A DNA stretch of 64,000 nt from JAWHTC01 sp032586155 (lineage in GTDB: Bacteria; Pseudomonadota; Alphaproteobacteria; Rhodobacterales; Rhodobacteraceae), in NCBI RefSeq assembly GCF_032586155.1, contig NZ_JAWHTC010000003.1:124001-188000 (forward strand), written 5' to 3'. The number at the start of each line of letters is the position of its first letter. The first letter of the stretch is position 1. The position numbers and the translations under genes were made by a program. Positions 18,102-27,853 of this stretch are shown here, one piece after another. The notes beneath the pieces are model-generated. The model was not told the DNA's origin, ran no database searches, and saw nothing but the letters and a program-made list of their open reading frames with translations.

Positions 18102-19159
18102 CGGCAAAACTCAAGCCAACTGAGGCCGATAAGAAAATTGCTGAGTGCATCGCCAAGGACGTTTCATTTTCGGTCATCGCAGGCGCTGGTTCAGGCAAAA
18201 CCACATCGCTCGTTGAAGCTCTGAAAGGAATCCAGAGGTCCCGTGGAAACGAGCTTCGGAAAAACGGCCAGCGCGTGGTGTGTATCACATACACAAACCG
18301 TGCCGTTGGAGTGATTTCGTCGCGTCTAGGTTTCGATGACCTCTTTTACGTTTCCACTCTGCACGGGTTCCTTTGGGCGGAAATCGCGCGCTTCCAGGAT
18401 GCTATTCGGGAGACCCTTCGTGATGCGATCGTCCCGCAACATATGGAAAAGGCCCGCGAGAAAGACAACGGGGGGACGTCTCAGGCCGCTCAAAAAGCAA
18501 GGAAAGACCTTGAGCGCCTGACTGCCCAACTTGCTGCGCTAAACGCGCATAAACCGCCGATATGCTACGAAGAAACCGTTATCAGCGACTATTCCAAATG
18601 TGTCCTGAACCATGATGATGTTATTGACGTCGCGGCCTATCTAATCACGAACAAACCACTCTTGCGCAAAGGCCTCGGGTTCAAATACCCCTACATCTTT
18701 GTCGACGAAGCTCAAGACACCTTCCCGCAGGTCGTCGAGGCGCTCAATGCTGTGTGCGCGGACGAAGGGTTACCAATCGTCGGATATTTCGGCGATCCGA
18801 TGCAGCAGATTTACGATAAGCGTGCCGGAGGTTTTGCCGGTCCGAAAGGCTCCGAAAAGATTCCGAAGGAAGAGAATTTTCGAAGCTCAACCTCGGTGAT
18901 CGATCTTCTCAACAACTTCAGAACCGATCTGAAGCAGGTTCCGGGTGGGAAGAACTCCGACGTTAAGGGCAGCGTCTTGATTACGATCGCGCAGGCTCCC
19001 GACCCTGCCGGTCCACGGAAAACCTATACCTCTGAACAACTCGATGAGGTAACGGCGAAGTTCGAGGAAGCCGTTGAACAATGGGGATGGACCGATATCA
19101 CTCCTGTAAAGAACCTTTTTCTGGCACGCCAGATGATCGCCCGGAGGCTCGGATTCGTT
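18098..19159 (+). pseudogene. UvrD-like helicase, N-terminal part (split by IS66)
   Basis: The 5' 354 codons of a superfamily 1 helicase, starting in the ATGA overlap with the OLD gene. Visible motifs: Walker A AGAGSGKTTS, motif Ia TYTNRAV, motif II FVDEAQDTFPQ and motif III GYFGDPMQQIYD. At 19159 the frame enters IS66 and ends at a stop at 19216, giving a 372-residue product without motifs V and VI, so it should be inactive as a helicase. It is the GajB-like partner of the OLD protein. Removing the IS and one 8-bp duplication restores one frame of about 614 residues with the piece at 21572-22354. Confidence 0.9.
19152..19159 (+). repeat. IS66 target duplication, left copy
   Basis: GATTCGTT directly abuts the left IS66 end; the same octamer is at 21564-21571. 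An 8-bp duplication is usual for IS66. Confidence 0.93.
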
Positions 19160-19175
19160 GTAAGCGGTGCGCTGG

Positions 19176-20699
19176 TCACACGGGTTTGGCGTATTTCCAA
19201 GGCAGCAGTTCGTTGATGTCGGTTTGTTTGTGTCCTTGGGCGATAGCTGTCAGGACACCTGACAGATAGCCGTGGGGCTCGATCCCATTGAGTTTGCAGG
19301 TCTCGATCAGGGAGGCGATGACGGCCCAGTTTTGCGCCCCGGCATCGTGTCCGGCGAAGAGCGCATTTTTGCGGTTGAGGGCTATGGGACGGATGGTGCG
19401 CTCGACTGGATTGTTGTCGAGTTCGATGCGGCCATCGGTGAGGAACAGGCACAGCCCGTCCCAGTATTTGGCGATGTATTTCAGGGCTTCTCCAGTCGGA
19501 GATTTGCTTGAGACGCGGGCGCGGCTTTGTGCGAGCCAAAGCTCGAAGGCATCGATGATGGGTCTTGAGCGTTTCTGTCGTGCAGCGCGGCGTTGGTCGG
19601 CAGACAGGCCGCGCAGGTCTTTTTCGATGCGGTAGAGTGCCTGGATTTGGTTCAGACCTTCCTGCGCGATTGGTGCCGCTCCGGATTGGGTAACATCATG
19701 CAGTTTGCGGCGGGCATGGGCCCAGCAATAGGCCAGCGTCACATCCTGCGTCGGACGTTTCAGCAAGCGGTTATAGCCTGCGTAGCCGTCCACCTGCAGG
19801 GTGCCGCTAAAGCCGTTCAAAATATTATCTGCGTGCTGGCCGGATCGTCCCGGGGCATATGTGAAGGCCACACCGGGAGGATCATCACCACTCCATGGCT
19901 TGTCATCGCGGGCAAGCGCCCAAAAGTATCCTGTTTTTGTGCGTTTGCGCCCGGGTGCCAGAACCGGCGCGGGCGTTTCATCCATGAAGAGCTTGGTGGA
20001 GCGTTTCAGGTCGTCCATGAGCGCATTATAAACCGGGGTCAATTCGAACGCCGATTTGCCAACCCACGCCGCCAAGGTCGAGCGATCCAGATCTATCCCC
20101 TGACGGCTGTAAATCTGTGCTTGCCGGTAAAGAGGCAGGTGATCCGCGTATTTGGAGACGAGCACATGCGCCAGCGTGGCCTCGGTCGGCATGCCACCTG
20201 CGATAATGTGGGCCGGTGCGGGCACTTGGGTGACCCCACCCTCACAGGACCGGCAGGCGTATTTGGGCCGCCGGGTGACAATCACCCGGAACTGCGCCGG
20301 AATGATGTCCAAGCGTTCGCTGACATCTTCGCCAATGACATGACGTTCAGTTCCACACGCGCATGACAACTCTGGCTCAATGACAACCTCCACCCGTTCC
20401 AGATGTTTGGGCAGTGATCCGCGATTAGTTTGGCGAGGCTTTGGGGGCCGCACAGGCGCGGTGCGCGCGTCGGCGTCGATCTCGGCTTCCACCTGCGCGA
20501 TGGCCGTCTCGATATCTTCGAGTTCCAGCTCATATTGGGCCGGATTGATCTTCTCGGACTTGGCCCCGAAGAGCGCCTTTTTGAAGGAAGCGACCAAGGC
20601 TTCCAGCCGCGCATTCTGATCCTGCTGCGCACGGATGATCGCCTTCAATTCGGCAATGTCATCAGGCAATTCATCAGGTGCAGTCATGACCGATACCAT
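19176..20699 (-). CDS. tnpC: IS66 transposase TnpC
   Basis: About 507 residues from the ATG at 20699 (a second start, MTAPDEL, is at 20687). The order is the IS66 one: leucine-zipper-like N-terminus (ELKAIIRAQQDQNARLEAL), a zinc-binding domain with CACG and YACRSCEGG, and a DDE domain with LFMDETPAPVL, TLQVDGYAGYN and GRIELDNNPVERTIRP. The three acidic residues are present, so the enzyme looks intact. It ends 16 bases from the left end of the element. Confidence 0.95.
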   Translation of the reverse strand: MVSVMTAPDELPDDIAELKAIIRAQQDQNARLEALVASFKKALFGAKSEKINPAQYELELEDIETAIAQVEAEIDADARTAPVRPPKPRQTNRGSLPKHLERVEVVIEPELSCACGTERHVIGEDVSERLDIIPAQFRVIVTRRPKYACRSCEGGVTQVPAPAHIIAGGMPTEATLAHVLVSKYADHLPLYRQAQIYSRQGIDLDRSTLAAWVGKSAFELTPVYNALMDDLKRSTKLFMDETPAPVLAPGRKRTKTGYFWALARDDKPWSGDDPPGVAFTYAPGRSGQHADNILNGFSGTLQVDGYAGYNRLLKRPTQDVTLAYCWAHARRKLHDVTQSGAAPIAQEGLNQIQALYRIEKDLRGLSADQRRAARQKRSRPIIDAFELWLAQSRARVSSKSPTGEALKYIAKYWDGLCLFLTDGRIELDNNPVERTIRPIALNRKNALFAGHDAGAQNWAVIASLIETCKLNGIEPHGYLSGVLTAIAQGHKQTDINELLPWKYAKPV

Positions 20700-20742
20700 A
20701 GCAAAACAAGGGCCGAATGACCCGTGCAAACGTGCCAGTGAG

Positions 20743-21096
20743 TCACTCCGCCGCAGCTGGGGCTGCCACCTCCAGAGGCCGCACGCGCCGCCAGTCCAAA
20801 CCCGCAAACAGCGCCTCAAACTGGGCCGGTTCCAGCCGCATCACCCCGTTCTTGATCGCAGGCCATGTAAAGCTGTTATCCTCCAGCCGCTTGTACGCCA
20901 TCACAAGCCCGCTGCCGTCCCAATAAAGCAACTTCAGCCGATCCGCCCGCTTAGACCGAAACACATAGACCGACCCATCAAAAGGCTTCTGACGCAGTTG
21001 GCTCTGAACCAGAGCAGCCAACCCATCGTGGCCCTTGCGGAAGTCCACCGGATCACTGGCGACAAAAATCCGCACCTTGTGGGACGGCGTGATCAC
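20743..21096 (-). CDS. tnpB: IS66 accessory protein TnpB
   Basis: A 117-residue IS66 Orf2-like protein with the family pattern VDFRKGHDGLAALV, VYVFRSKRADRLKLLYWDGSGL and YKRLE. Its start overlaps the tnpA stop by four bases. Its exact role is unknown, but it is needed for transposition in studied IS66 members. Confidence 0.95.
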   Translation of the reverse strand: MITPSHKVRIFVASDPVDFRKGHDGLAALVQSQLRQKPFDGSVYVFRSKRADRLKLLYWDGSGLVMAYKRLEDNSFTWPAIKNGVMRLEPAQFEALFAGLDWRRVRPLEVAAPAAAE

Positions 21097-21494
21097 GTGA
21101 CCAAAGCCCGGGCGATCTCAGCGATCCGTGTCGCAGTCGCCGCCGCATCAAGACGAACGGTGACATCGCCTTTGATCACATCAATCGTGCCGGAGGATGT
21201 CGCCGCCAGAGGCTGGGCCTCGGGCGCAGGCGCTTCAATCTCGACCGGCACAAAATCCATGCCATCCAGGTTTGGCAGAACCAGCTTGCCCTGGCGCGCC
21301 AACCGCCGCCAATCCGACACGGTGCTGGGGATCAGTTCGTATCGCTTCGCCACCGCCTTGACCGTCTCGCCTTCAATCAACGTCTCAGCAACAATCCGAG
21401 CTTTCAACTCAGACGGCCAATTCCGCTTCCCGTCCGCACGACGAGGCACCATTGCCAGAAACTCGCTTGTAGCTCCCATCGAGAAACTCCCCAC
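21093..21494 (-). CDS. tnpA: IS66 accessory protein TnpA
   Basis: A 133-residue protein with an N-terminal helix-turn-helix (WPSELKARIVAETLIEGETVKAVAKRYELIPSTVSDWRR) as in IS66 TnpA. It is the first gene of the element's operon and probably binds its ends. The start at 21494 is about 70 bases inside the right end. Confidence 0.92.
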   Translation of the reverse strand: MGSFSMGATSEFLAMVPRRADGKRNWPSELKARIVAETLIEGETVKAVAKRYELIPSTVSDWRRLARQGKLVLPNLDGMDFVPVEIEAPAPEAQPLAATSSGTIDVIKGDVTVRLDAAATATRIAEIARALVT

Positions 21495-21563
21495 AAAACA
21501 AAGAAGCCTCTGAATCGCAGATCAAGCGCTAAGCTGTAAGTGTGGGAGCGGCGCACCGCATAC

Positions 21564-21571
21564 GATTCGTT
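21564..21571 (+). repeat. IS66 target duplication, right copy
   Basis: GATTCGTT, identical to 19152-19159, flanks the right IS66 end. Confidence 0.93.
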
Positions 21572-22354
21572 ACACTGCACAAGCTCTTTACAGGTGACTA
21601 TTCGTCGTCCAGATCCCAATCCGACTATGAAGACGGCACGCACTATCTTCTCAAGCCCTTTGTGGACGGCATTTTTTCTTTGGTCGATGCATCCCGCAAC
21701 AACTATCCTAAGAAGCTGATTGAAACACTCCGAAGAATAAGCCCTGCTTTTGACGACACTGGAGCGAACAAGAGCAAAACCCTCAAACAGATGCTCGAGG
21801 AAGCCTCAAAACACGCCGCTGCTTTGGTAGAAAAATGGGAAGGCAATACGGTCAAAGAAATTCTGGAATACTGTAGCGCGAACGCGCTTTATCCAATTTC
21901 GGACCGCCTTGCAGGTCAGTTGGCTCGCGCTCCCCGCCAAGCTTATGACTCCGGCAATGAGGATCACCAAAGGGAAAAAGGAGATTGGCTGGCTGATGAA
22001 TTCTTCAAGCTGAAGGCTGACGAACTCGAAAAGTACATCGAATTTCTGGATGAAAATTCTCCTTTCAGTACGCAGCACGGCTCGAAAGGCGAAGAGTATG
22101 AAAACGTGCTGGTCATGATCGACGATATCGAGGCAGCCTGGAATACCTACAGCTTTTCGAAAGTTCTGACCCCTGGTGTCGCGGGCAATCCGACCGACCG
22201 GCAGCAAGAACTTACTCAAAAGCTAGCTTATGTCTGTTTTTCACGGGCGGAAGTGAACCTTAGGATTTTGATGTTTTCGAAAGCCGCGGAAGCGGCCAAA
22301 AAAGAACTGGTTGAGCGCGGTTTGTTCCAGGACAGCCAGGTTTCAATTTTGTAG
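21572..22354 (+). pseudogene. UvrD-like helicase, C-terminal part (split by IS66)
   Basis: The 3' 260 codons of the helicase begun at 18098. It carries motif V (STQHGSKGEEYENVLVM) and motif VI (LAYVCFSRAEVN). Joining 19159 to 21572 gives ...RRLGFV-TLHKLF... with no frame change. No good start site precedes it, though the IS right end could supply an outward promoter. Polar effects on the two downstream genes are possible. Confidence 0.9.
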
Positions 22355-22421
22355 GTACCGGACAGATCCTTATGCAGATTCATTTTTTCACATCGATCGT
22401 TTTCAGGAAGATTTAAAATCT

Positions 22422-23600
22422 ATGCGTGTCCTCGTTTCAGCCGACATTCATCTCGGGTCGCCGATTCGCTCGACCGCGATGCGCAATCCGGATCTGGGTG
22501 ACCATCTGAAACAGGCAAGTCGGGACACGTTCATTCGCATTGTTGACCTGGCAATCTCGGAAAGTGTCGATGCACTGGTTCTCGCTGGCGACATCTTTGA
22601 TAATGACCAACCAGACCTGAAGTCCCGGGCATTTCTGATCTCGCAATTGGCACGCGCCGCTGACGCGGGTGTTCCCACAGTACTGATCCGTGGCAACCAC
22701 GATGCCCTTCTCGATCACCGAGCCCACGGTAACCTGGGTCCGAATATTCATTTGCTTCACAAGAACGAGCCCAGCGTGGAAATCGGTGGCGTGTGGTTCC
22801 ACGGACTGTCTTTCGACACGGCGCATGTCTCAAAAAGCTTCCTGCCCGACTACCCGGCGCCGGTGGCTGGCCGGAAAAACGTCGGACTGATGCATACGTC
22901 GCTGGATGGCTCGCCAGGTCACGATCCCTATGCTCCCTGCTCCGAGCAGGATCTGCTGGCACATGGCTATGACCTTTGGTGCCTCGGCCACATCCACGCC
23001 CCCTTTGAGCGCACATCAGGCCCAGTTCTCGCTGTCATGCCGGGCATTCCGCAACCACGCCACTTCGGAGAACTTACCGGCGGTACGGTCGCGATTGTCG
23101 AGCTTGATGATGACACTCCGAATATCGAACGGCATCGGGTTGGACATCTGAGATTCACCGAATGCGCTTTGGATCTCAGTAAATCTTCAGATGTTCAGGA
23201 AGTGTTGAGCGCGCTTCGGTGTGCACTCCAAGGGGTGCAGCATCCAGAACACCGCATAGCGGTGCGTCTGCAGGTGGCCACAGGCCACCATACTGCTGAG
23301 ACACTGACGGCCCTTGCGAACGAATTGCTCGCTGACATCGAGCGCGTGTTTATCGACAAAATCAAAGTGGTTGCCCCCAAACAACTGATCGACGCAAAGG
23401 CGGATGACCTAGTGCGCCTGATGCGGGCCGAGCTCACCGAACCGGGCTTCCAGCTGGCCACCAAAGAGATCCTCGAAGAACTCAGAAACGCATTGCCCCG
23501 TGAAATTGCCGACGAATTATCTGAAGACGCCTTGGATGACCTTTTGGAGGAGGCCGTTACTGAAGTTACGCTGTCTCTGCACTCAGGAGCCGCGGAATGA
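22422..23600 (+). CDS. YhaO/SbcD-like metallophosphoesterase
   Basis: A 392-residue calcineurin-like nuclease subunit, start chosen at 22422 after AGGAAG at 22405. The five phosphoesterase motifs are present in order: SADIHLGSP, AGDIFDND, RGNHDA, LMHTSLDG and LGHIHAP. A C-terminal helical region probably contacts the partner ATPase. Its stop overlaps the next ATG, as in yhaO-yhaN and sbcD-sbcC pairs. It lies 67 bases after the helicase, on the same strand, so all four genes probably form one operon. The intact reading frame contrasts with the broken helicase. Confidence 0.88.
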   Translation: MRVLVSADIHLGSPIRSTAMRNPDLGDHLKQASRDTFIRIVDLAISESVDALVLAGDIFDNDQPDLKSRAFLISQLARAADAGVPTVLIRGNHDALLDHRAHGNLGPNIHLLHKNEPSVEIGGVWFHGLSFDTAHVSKSFLPDYPAPVAGRKNVGLMHTSLDGSPGHDPYAPCSEQDLLAHGYDLWCLGHIHAPFERTSGPVLAVMPGIPQPRHFGELTGGTVAIVELDDDTPNIERHRVGHLRFTECALDLSKSSDVQEVLSALRCALQGVQHPEHRIAVRLQVATGHHTAETLTALANELLADIERVFIDKIKVVAPKQLIDAKADDLVRLMRAELTEPGFQLATKEILEELRNALPREIADELSEDALDDLLEEAVTEVTLSLHSGAAE

Positions 23601-26600
23601 GACTGAACCGGCTTGATCTCATTCGCTATGGCCGTTTTGACGGCGCCGAGATCGTGCTCCCGGCACCAGCCGAGGGCAAACCTGATGTCACCGTAATCTA
23701 TGGACCGAATGAATCGGGAAAATCCACGGCCTTTAACGGGTTTCTGGAACTTCTCTTCGGTATGAAAGCAGGAACCCACCCGTACGCTTTCAGGTTTGAA
23801 CGCAATGACCTTTTGGTCGGAGCGGAGCTGGGTATCCCCGGACGCGGGGTGACAGTTTTGCGCCGAAATGGCAAACGCACCCAGTCCCTGCTTGATCATC
23901 AGGACCGCCCGGTCGACGAAGCCATTCTTTCGAGTGCGCTCCATGGCCTTTCCATGGAGGGTTATGTCGAAAGGTTCTCACTCAACGACGAAGGACTCCG
24001 CAAAGGCGGTGAACGGATTGCCGAGGCAAAAGGCGACCTGGGCCAGCTTCTGCATGCGGGTGTATCAGGCCTGACCAGTATGGCGGCGACACTGGAAGAC
24101 ATGACAGCCCGCGCCGAAAAGTTTCACAAGAAGAGCGGCCGAGGTACGGCGCTCAAAACCGGCAAAGACCACTTGAAAGAGATCCATCAGGCACTTCGAA
24201 CGGAACGTCTCACGCCGGATCGGGAACGCACTCTTCGGAAAGACAGAGAGACCGCGCAAACGGTTTTCGAACAGGCGGACACCGACCTCACGCGTGCCCG
24301 AAAACGGCAGGCAGCAGGAGCGGCGGCGCAGACCTGGTATGACAAATCGGAGGAAATTCGGAGAATCGACGAATTTTCTGCCGATTTTCCGGAAGGTCCG
24401 AATTTGAAGAAGGGCACGGGTGGGCAAGTCGCCACACTCGTGACAACCCTATCGGAGAAAGCAGAGAGTATCGCAGGCGCCGATGACAGAATTTCGCGCC
24501 ATGAAGCGGTCATTTCAGAAAATGAGGCTGACCCGGCTGCCGGACATCTCGAAGCGGAACTCACAGAGCTGGATCAAATCAGAATCGATGGGGCTTCCCT
24601 CACCTCCCGAGCGGACACGGCCAGATCGGATCTCGAAAAGCGCGCAGGTGAGCGCGATGACGCGGGCCGCCAGATAAAACAGATTCTGACAGCGTTGGCG
24701 GTAAGTGACGAGCCTGTAGAGGCCTTGGTCCTGACGACCGAAGAACTGGAGACACTCGCGGATGCGGTACAGGCCTGTCAAACCAGTGAGGGCGAGCTGC
24801 GAGCGGCTTCAAACGTGTTGAAGACCGCACGCGATCAGCTGGGGGATGCTCCAACCGAACCAAAGGACTTGTCTCACCTGCAGATCGCGTTTGACGCATG
24901 GCAGAAAGTTTCGGACGTGTCAGGTCTTGAACATAACCTCGCATCGGAACGCGCCCGGCTAGCCAAAGCAGTTTCGGGTCTACCTGCTTCTTGGCAGACA
25001 CTTATCGAGAACGGCCTGCCTGCACGTGAAAGTCTCGATGAAATCCTCAGGGAATGGAACACCCTGAATGCCAACATCGTTTCCGCCACAGAAGATTTGG
25101 AAGGTCGCGAAGCGGACTACAAGGCCGCGTGCGCAAAACGCGAAGCCGACGAAAGCGCGCCGGATTCGATTGACGCTGCAGCGACGGAAGAAACCCGTCG
25201 TCAGCGTGACACAGCCTGGCAATCCCATCGTGGCAGTCTCTCCGACGAAACCGCGGAGCGTTTTGAGGAGGCCATGCATGCAGATGATGGCGCCCGAACG
25301 AGTTATCTGATGGGCACGGATGCGCGCAAACAGCTTGCAAACTCGCGCGCACAGGAAAGCACCGCAAAAGCCGCACGTGACACGGCAAAAGACAAACTCG
25401 AAGCACTCACCGGAAAACACGAACCTTTGACCAAGCGGGGTGGCTCACTCGCGACTGCCCTGGGCTTTCCCGTCGATACGGGGCCGGCTGCGTTTGCTGC
25501 TAGACTTACCAGCCTGACGGCGGCGGCTGAGATCGCAACTGAGGTCACGATTGCGGAGAATGCCTTTGAGGACCGCGCCAAGCGCCGCAAGGCAGCCTTT
25601 GACGAACTGCTGGCAGCAGCCCGCCTAGTCGCCCTTGAAGGTGAAGATAGTGACCTCCCTGAGCGGGTTGGCAAGGCTCTCACACTTCAGGAAAGTGTCC
25701 GTAAGACATGGGAGAACTGGCGTCGCGGGGAACGTAGCATTGCCGACTACCAGAAAGCTGTATCCCAAGCCGAGACAGATCATAAGGCAGCCTTGGACCG
25801 ACTGGAAACGCTGACCTCGGCGCGACCTCTTCCTGATCGCTCGGCCACGGGCGTGAAAGCAGCGCTGCCGCACCTGCGCACGCTGCAACAGGTTCACAGT
25901 AATCACAGAAGCCTGGCGGGACGTGTTGAAGCCCTGGAACGCGCCGTTGCCACCCTGGCAAGGAGTGCCGCACGATTGGCGGAGATCCTGGAGGAGCCTT
26001 ACAATCCGAAAGACGATCCACTTCCCATCATCAACCGCGCTCGTGCGCGTGTAACCAAAACCGCTGAGGCGGATCGTGTGAGAAAACGAGAAGAAGACCT
26101 TCTCGACAAGGAGGTCAAAGGCCGAAAGCGTGCGATAGTTGCCCGGGACGAAGCGCAAACCCAGCTGGAAAACTTGTTTGAAGGACAAGGTGGTGAGGAT
26201 CTTTCGCCGACGGAGCGCGTGGGGATTCTAGCTGAACGCGACGAGTTGCGCGAAGACCGGGCCAATGCGGACACGAGCCGCAATAAGGCGCGCGACGGCG
26301 TGGATCGTACGCTCTTTGACGAAGAGCTGACGCGGTTGCCCAATGTAACGCGAGAAGCGGAACTGCAGCAAGAACTTGACGATGCGCAAACGGCACGGGA
26401 TGCCGCTTTGAAGGAAATGAATGAAAAAGAACGCCTTTACGAGGAAGCTTTTCATGCCGCTGACAACAGCGATCTGATCACCGAACAGGCCACGATCCTC
26501 GAAGAGTTGCGAAACGGTGCAAGGCATGCGGCTGTCGCAAGGCTCGGGATATTGGCTGCGCGGGGTGCCTTAAAGCGCTTGGCTGCCGAACGAAGCAGCG

Positions 26601-27001
26601 CAATGCTGAAAGACGTGGAAGAAGCTTTTGTCACCATGACATCTAAGGAATGGGAAAAAGTCGTTGTCTGGAGTGAATCCGAGGGCGAAAAGCTGGTCGG
26701 CATCAAACCCGGCGGCGACCCCGTGAAGGTCGAAAACATGTCCACCGGAACCATGGGCCAATTATATTTTGCCCTGCGCCTGGCCGGTTACCGCAGCTTC
26801 GCGCGTGATCCGGGCCCCCTGCCCATGGTTCTCGACGATATTATGGAAACCTTCGACGATACCCGTGCATCTGCCGCATTGAATCTCTGTGCCGAGATCG
26901 GACGGAGCGGTCAGGCAATCATTTTCACGCACCATGCGCACCTGTTGGAGCTTGCACGCAAGAACATTCCAGGAGTTTCCATCGTGAAGATGCCGCATTA
27001 G
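23597..27001 (+). CDS. YhaN-like SMC/SbcC-type ATPase
   Basis: A 1134-residue ATPase. The N-terminal lobe has MRLNRLDLIRYGRFDG, Walker A GPNESGKSTAFNGFLELLFG and the YhaN-type signature segments RKGGERIAEAKGDLGQLLHAG. About 750 residues of coiled coil follow. The C-terminal lobe has the ABC signature ENMSTGTMGQLYFALRLAGY, Walker B PMVLDDIMETFDD and the H-loop FTHHAHLLE. With the preceding phosphoesterase it should form an SbcCD-like complex that cuts DNA ends or hairpins. The N-terminal match is to YhaN rather than to SbcC itself. It ends the four-gene cassette. Confidence 0.9.
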   Translation: MRLNRLDLIRYGRFDGAEIVLPAPAEGKPDVTVIYGPNESGKSTAFNGFLELLFGMKAGTHPYAFRFERNDLLVGAELGIPGRGVTVLRRNGKRTQSLLDHQDRPVDEAILSSALHGLSMEGYVERFSLNDEGLRKGGERIAEAKGDLGQLLHAGVSGLTSMAATLEDMTARAEKFHKKSGRGTALKTGKDHLKEIHQALRTERLTPDRERTLRKDRETAQTVFEQADTDLTRARKRQAAGAAAQTWYDKSEEIRRIDEFSADFPEGPNLKKGTGGQVATLVTTLSEKAESIAGADDRISRHEAVISENEADPAAGHLEAELTELDQIRIDGASLTSRADTARSDLEKRAGERDDAGRQIKQILTALAVSDEPVEALVLTTEELETLADAVQACQTSEGELRAASNVLKTARDQLGDAPTEPKDLSHLQIAFDAWQKVSDVSGLEHNLASERARLAKAVSGLPASWQTLIENGLPARESLDEILREWNTLNANIVSATEDLEGREADYKAACAKREADESAPDSIDAAATEETRRQRDTAWQSHRGSLSDETAERFEEAMHADDGARTSYLMGTDARKQLANSRAQESTAKAARDTAKDKLEALTGKHEPLTKRGGSLATALGFPVDTGPAAFAARLTSLTAAAEIATEVTIAENAFEDRAKRRKAAFDELLAAARLVALEGEDSDLPERVGKALTLQESVRKTWENWRRGERSIADYQKAVSQAETDHKAALDRLETLTSARPLPDRSATGVKAALPHLRTLQQVHSNHRSLAGRVEALERAVATLARSAARLAEILEEPYNPKDDPLPIINRARARVTKTAEADRVRKREEDLLDKEVKGRKRAIVARDEAQTQLENLFEGQGGEDLSPTERVGILAERDELREDRANADTSRNKARDGVDRTLFDEELTRLPNVTREAELQQELDDAQTARDAALKEMNEKERLYEEAFHAADNSDLITEQATILEELRNGARHAAVARLGILAARGALKRLAAERSSAMLKDVEEAFVTMTSKEWEKVVVWSESEGEKLVGIKPGGDPVKVENMSTGTMGQLYFALRLAGYRSFARDPGPLPMVLDDIMETFDDTRASAALNLCAEIGRSGQAIIFTHHAHLLELARKNIPGVSIVKMPH

Positions 27002-27160
27002 CATCCCGCTGTTCACTCTTCCACCTGAAGTTTGATGACTATGAAACAGCTCTTCAAAAAATATGGACCGCTTTCGCGCGCTACCGGCGATACGCCTAAG
27101 GGACCGATGGCCAAGGCGGCCAATCTGATCACAGCCTGTGCCAGGGGAGCGGCCTCGATT

Positions 27161-27697
27161 TTACAGGGTGTTCCCAGGCCGCAGCGGCATGATTTCACGC
27201 TCGGGGCGCTTCAGGGCTTCGGCGTATTTGCGGGCATTGTCGTCAATCGTGCCGTGCCAAAGCTTCGAGACGAAGGCGCGGGCGTCTTGGACCGTCATGT
27301 CTTTCAGCGAAGAGGACAGCGCCATGAATAGCTCATCCTCGCTGATCGCGGCGGCACGGTGCATGGCTTCCGCGTAAAATGACGGGTCGTTAAGGACCTG
27401 CTCGCTTAGCGGCATCAGCGCAAGGTTCTCTTCCGGGATCGCCATGAAGACCGTGTCCTGCAAGTCAGTCAGATAAGCGCGGCGCGACGTGGACACCGGC
27501 TTTCCTGCTGCCTTGGCGTCCAGATACGCCAGCCGGTTCTTGTCGAGCTTCGCCGTCGCATGGGACATAATGACGGCGCGCTGCCGGGCGGGTAGCGCAA
27601 ATCCGGTGCAGCGCTCGATATGGGCGAGGATATCTGCAACCTCTGCCTCAACATCAAAGTTGTCAAACCATAGAACCGTCCCTGATCTAGCCGCCAC
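27161..27697 (-). CDS. Hypothetical 178-residue protein
   Basis: A soluble protein beginning at a GTG (27697) preceded by GAGGG at a good distance. It is mostly helical, with HIERCTGFALPARQRAVIMSH and a Tyr/Ala-rich middle, and has no signal peptide or recognised domain. AT-rich DNA with TATATTAT lies upstream at about 27718-27726 and could hold its promoter. It converges with the nuclease cassette. I do not recognise the family. Confidence 0.6.
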   Translation of the reverse strand: MAARSGTVLWFDNFDVEAEVADILAHIERCTGFALPARQRAVIMSHATAKLDKNRLAYLDAKAAGKPVSTSRRAYLTDLQDTVFMAIPEENLALMPLSEQVLNDPSFYAEAMHRAAAISEDELFMALSSSLKDMTVQDARAFVSKLWHGTIDDNARKYAEALKRPEREIMPLRPGNTL

Positions 27698-27786
27698 GCG
27701 CCCGCCCTCGATGTTGCGATAATATATTTATGCATCACATTTACACCTGATCGCAAGCGGGTGGCGTCCTCCACGTAAACGGACAC

Positions 27787-27821
27787 GGAAAAAGGGAAAC
27801 CGTGGTCCCACGGCTCCCCTT
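27787..27821 (-). terminator. Rho-independent terminator after the DUF736 gene
   Basis: On the minus strand a stem CCGTGG-GA-CCACGG, extended by GGGGA/TTTCCC, is followed by TTTTTCC. It lies about 35 bases after the stop of the DUF736 gene. Confidence 0.8.
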
Positions 27822-27853
27822 TCGGTTCAGATCGTCTCCCCCTCGCGCGCCGA

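Larger units (their letters stand above)
19160..21563 (-). mobile_element. Complete IS66-family element (2404 bp)
   Basis: The ends are imperfect inverted repeats: GTAAGCGGTGCGC at 19160 and, read inward from the right end, GTATGCGGTGCGC. They are flanked by the 8-bp duplication GATTCGTT. The element carries tnpA, tnpB and the large transposase gene tnpC in the usual order on the minus strand, all apparently intact. It sits inside the UvrD-like helicase gene in the opposite orientation. Intact ends, intact genes and an identical duplication suggest a recent insertion. Confidence 0.95.

Noticed and set aside
16011..19159. Reading the OLD-helicase pair as a standard Gabija system only
   Set aside because: Both proteins are longer than usual and the YhaO/YhaN pair adjoins them on the same strand. 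I keep Gabija-like as a relation, not as the full identity.
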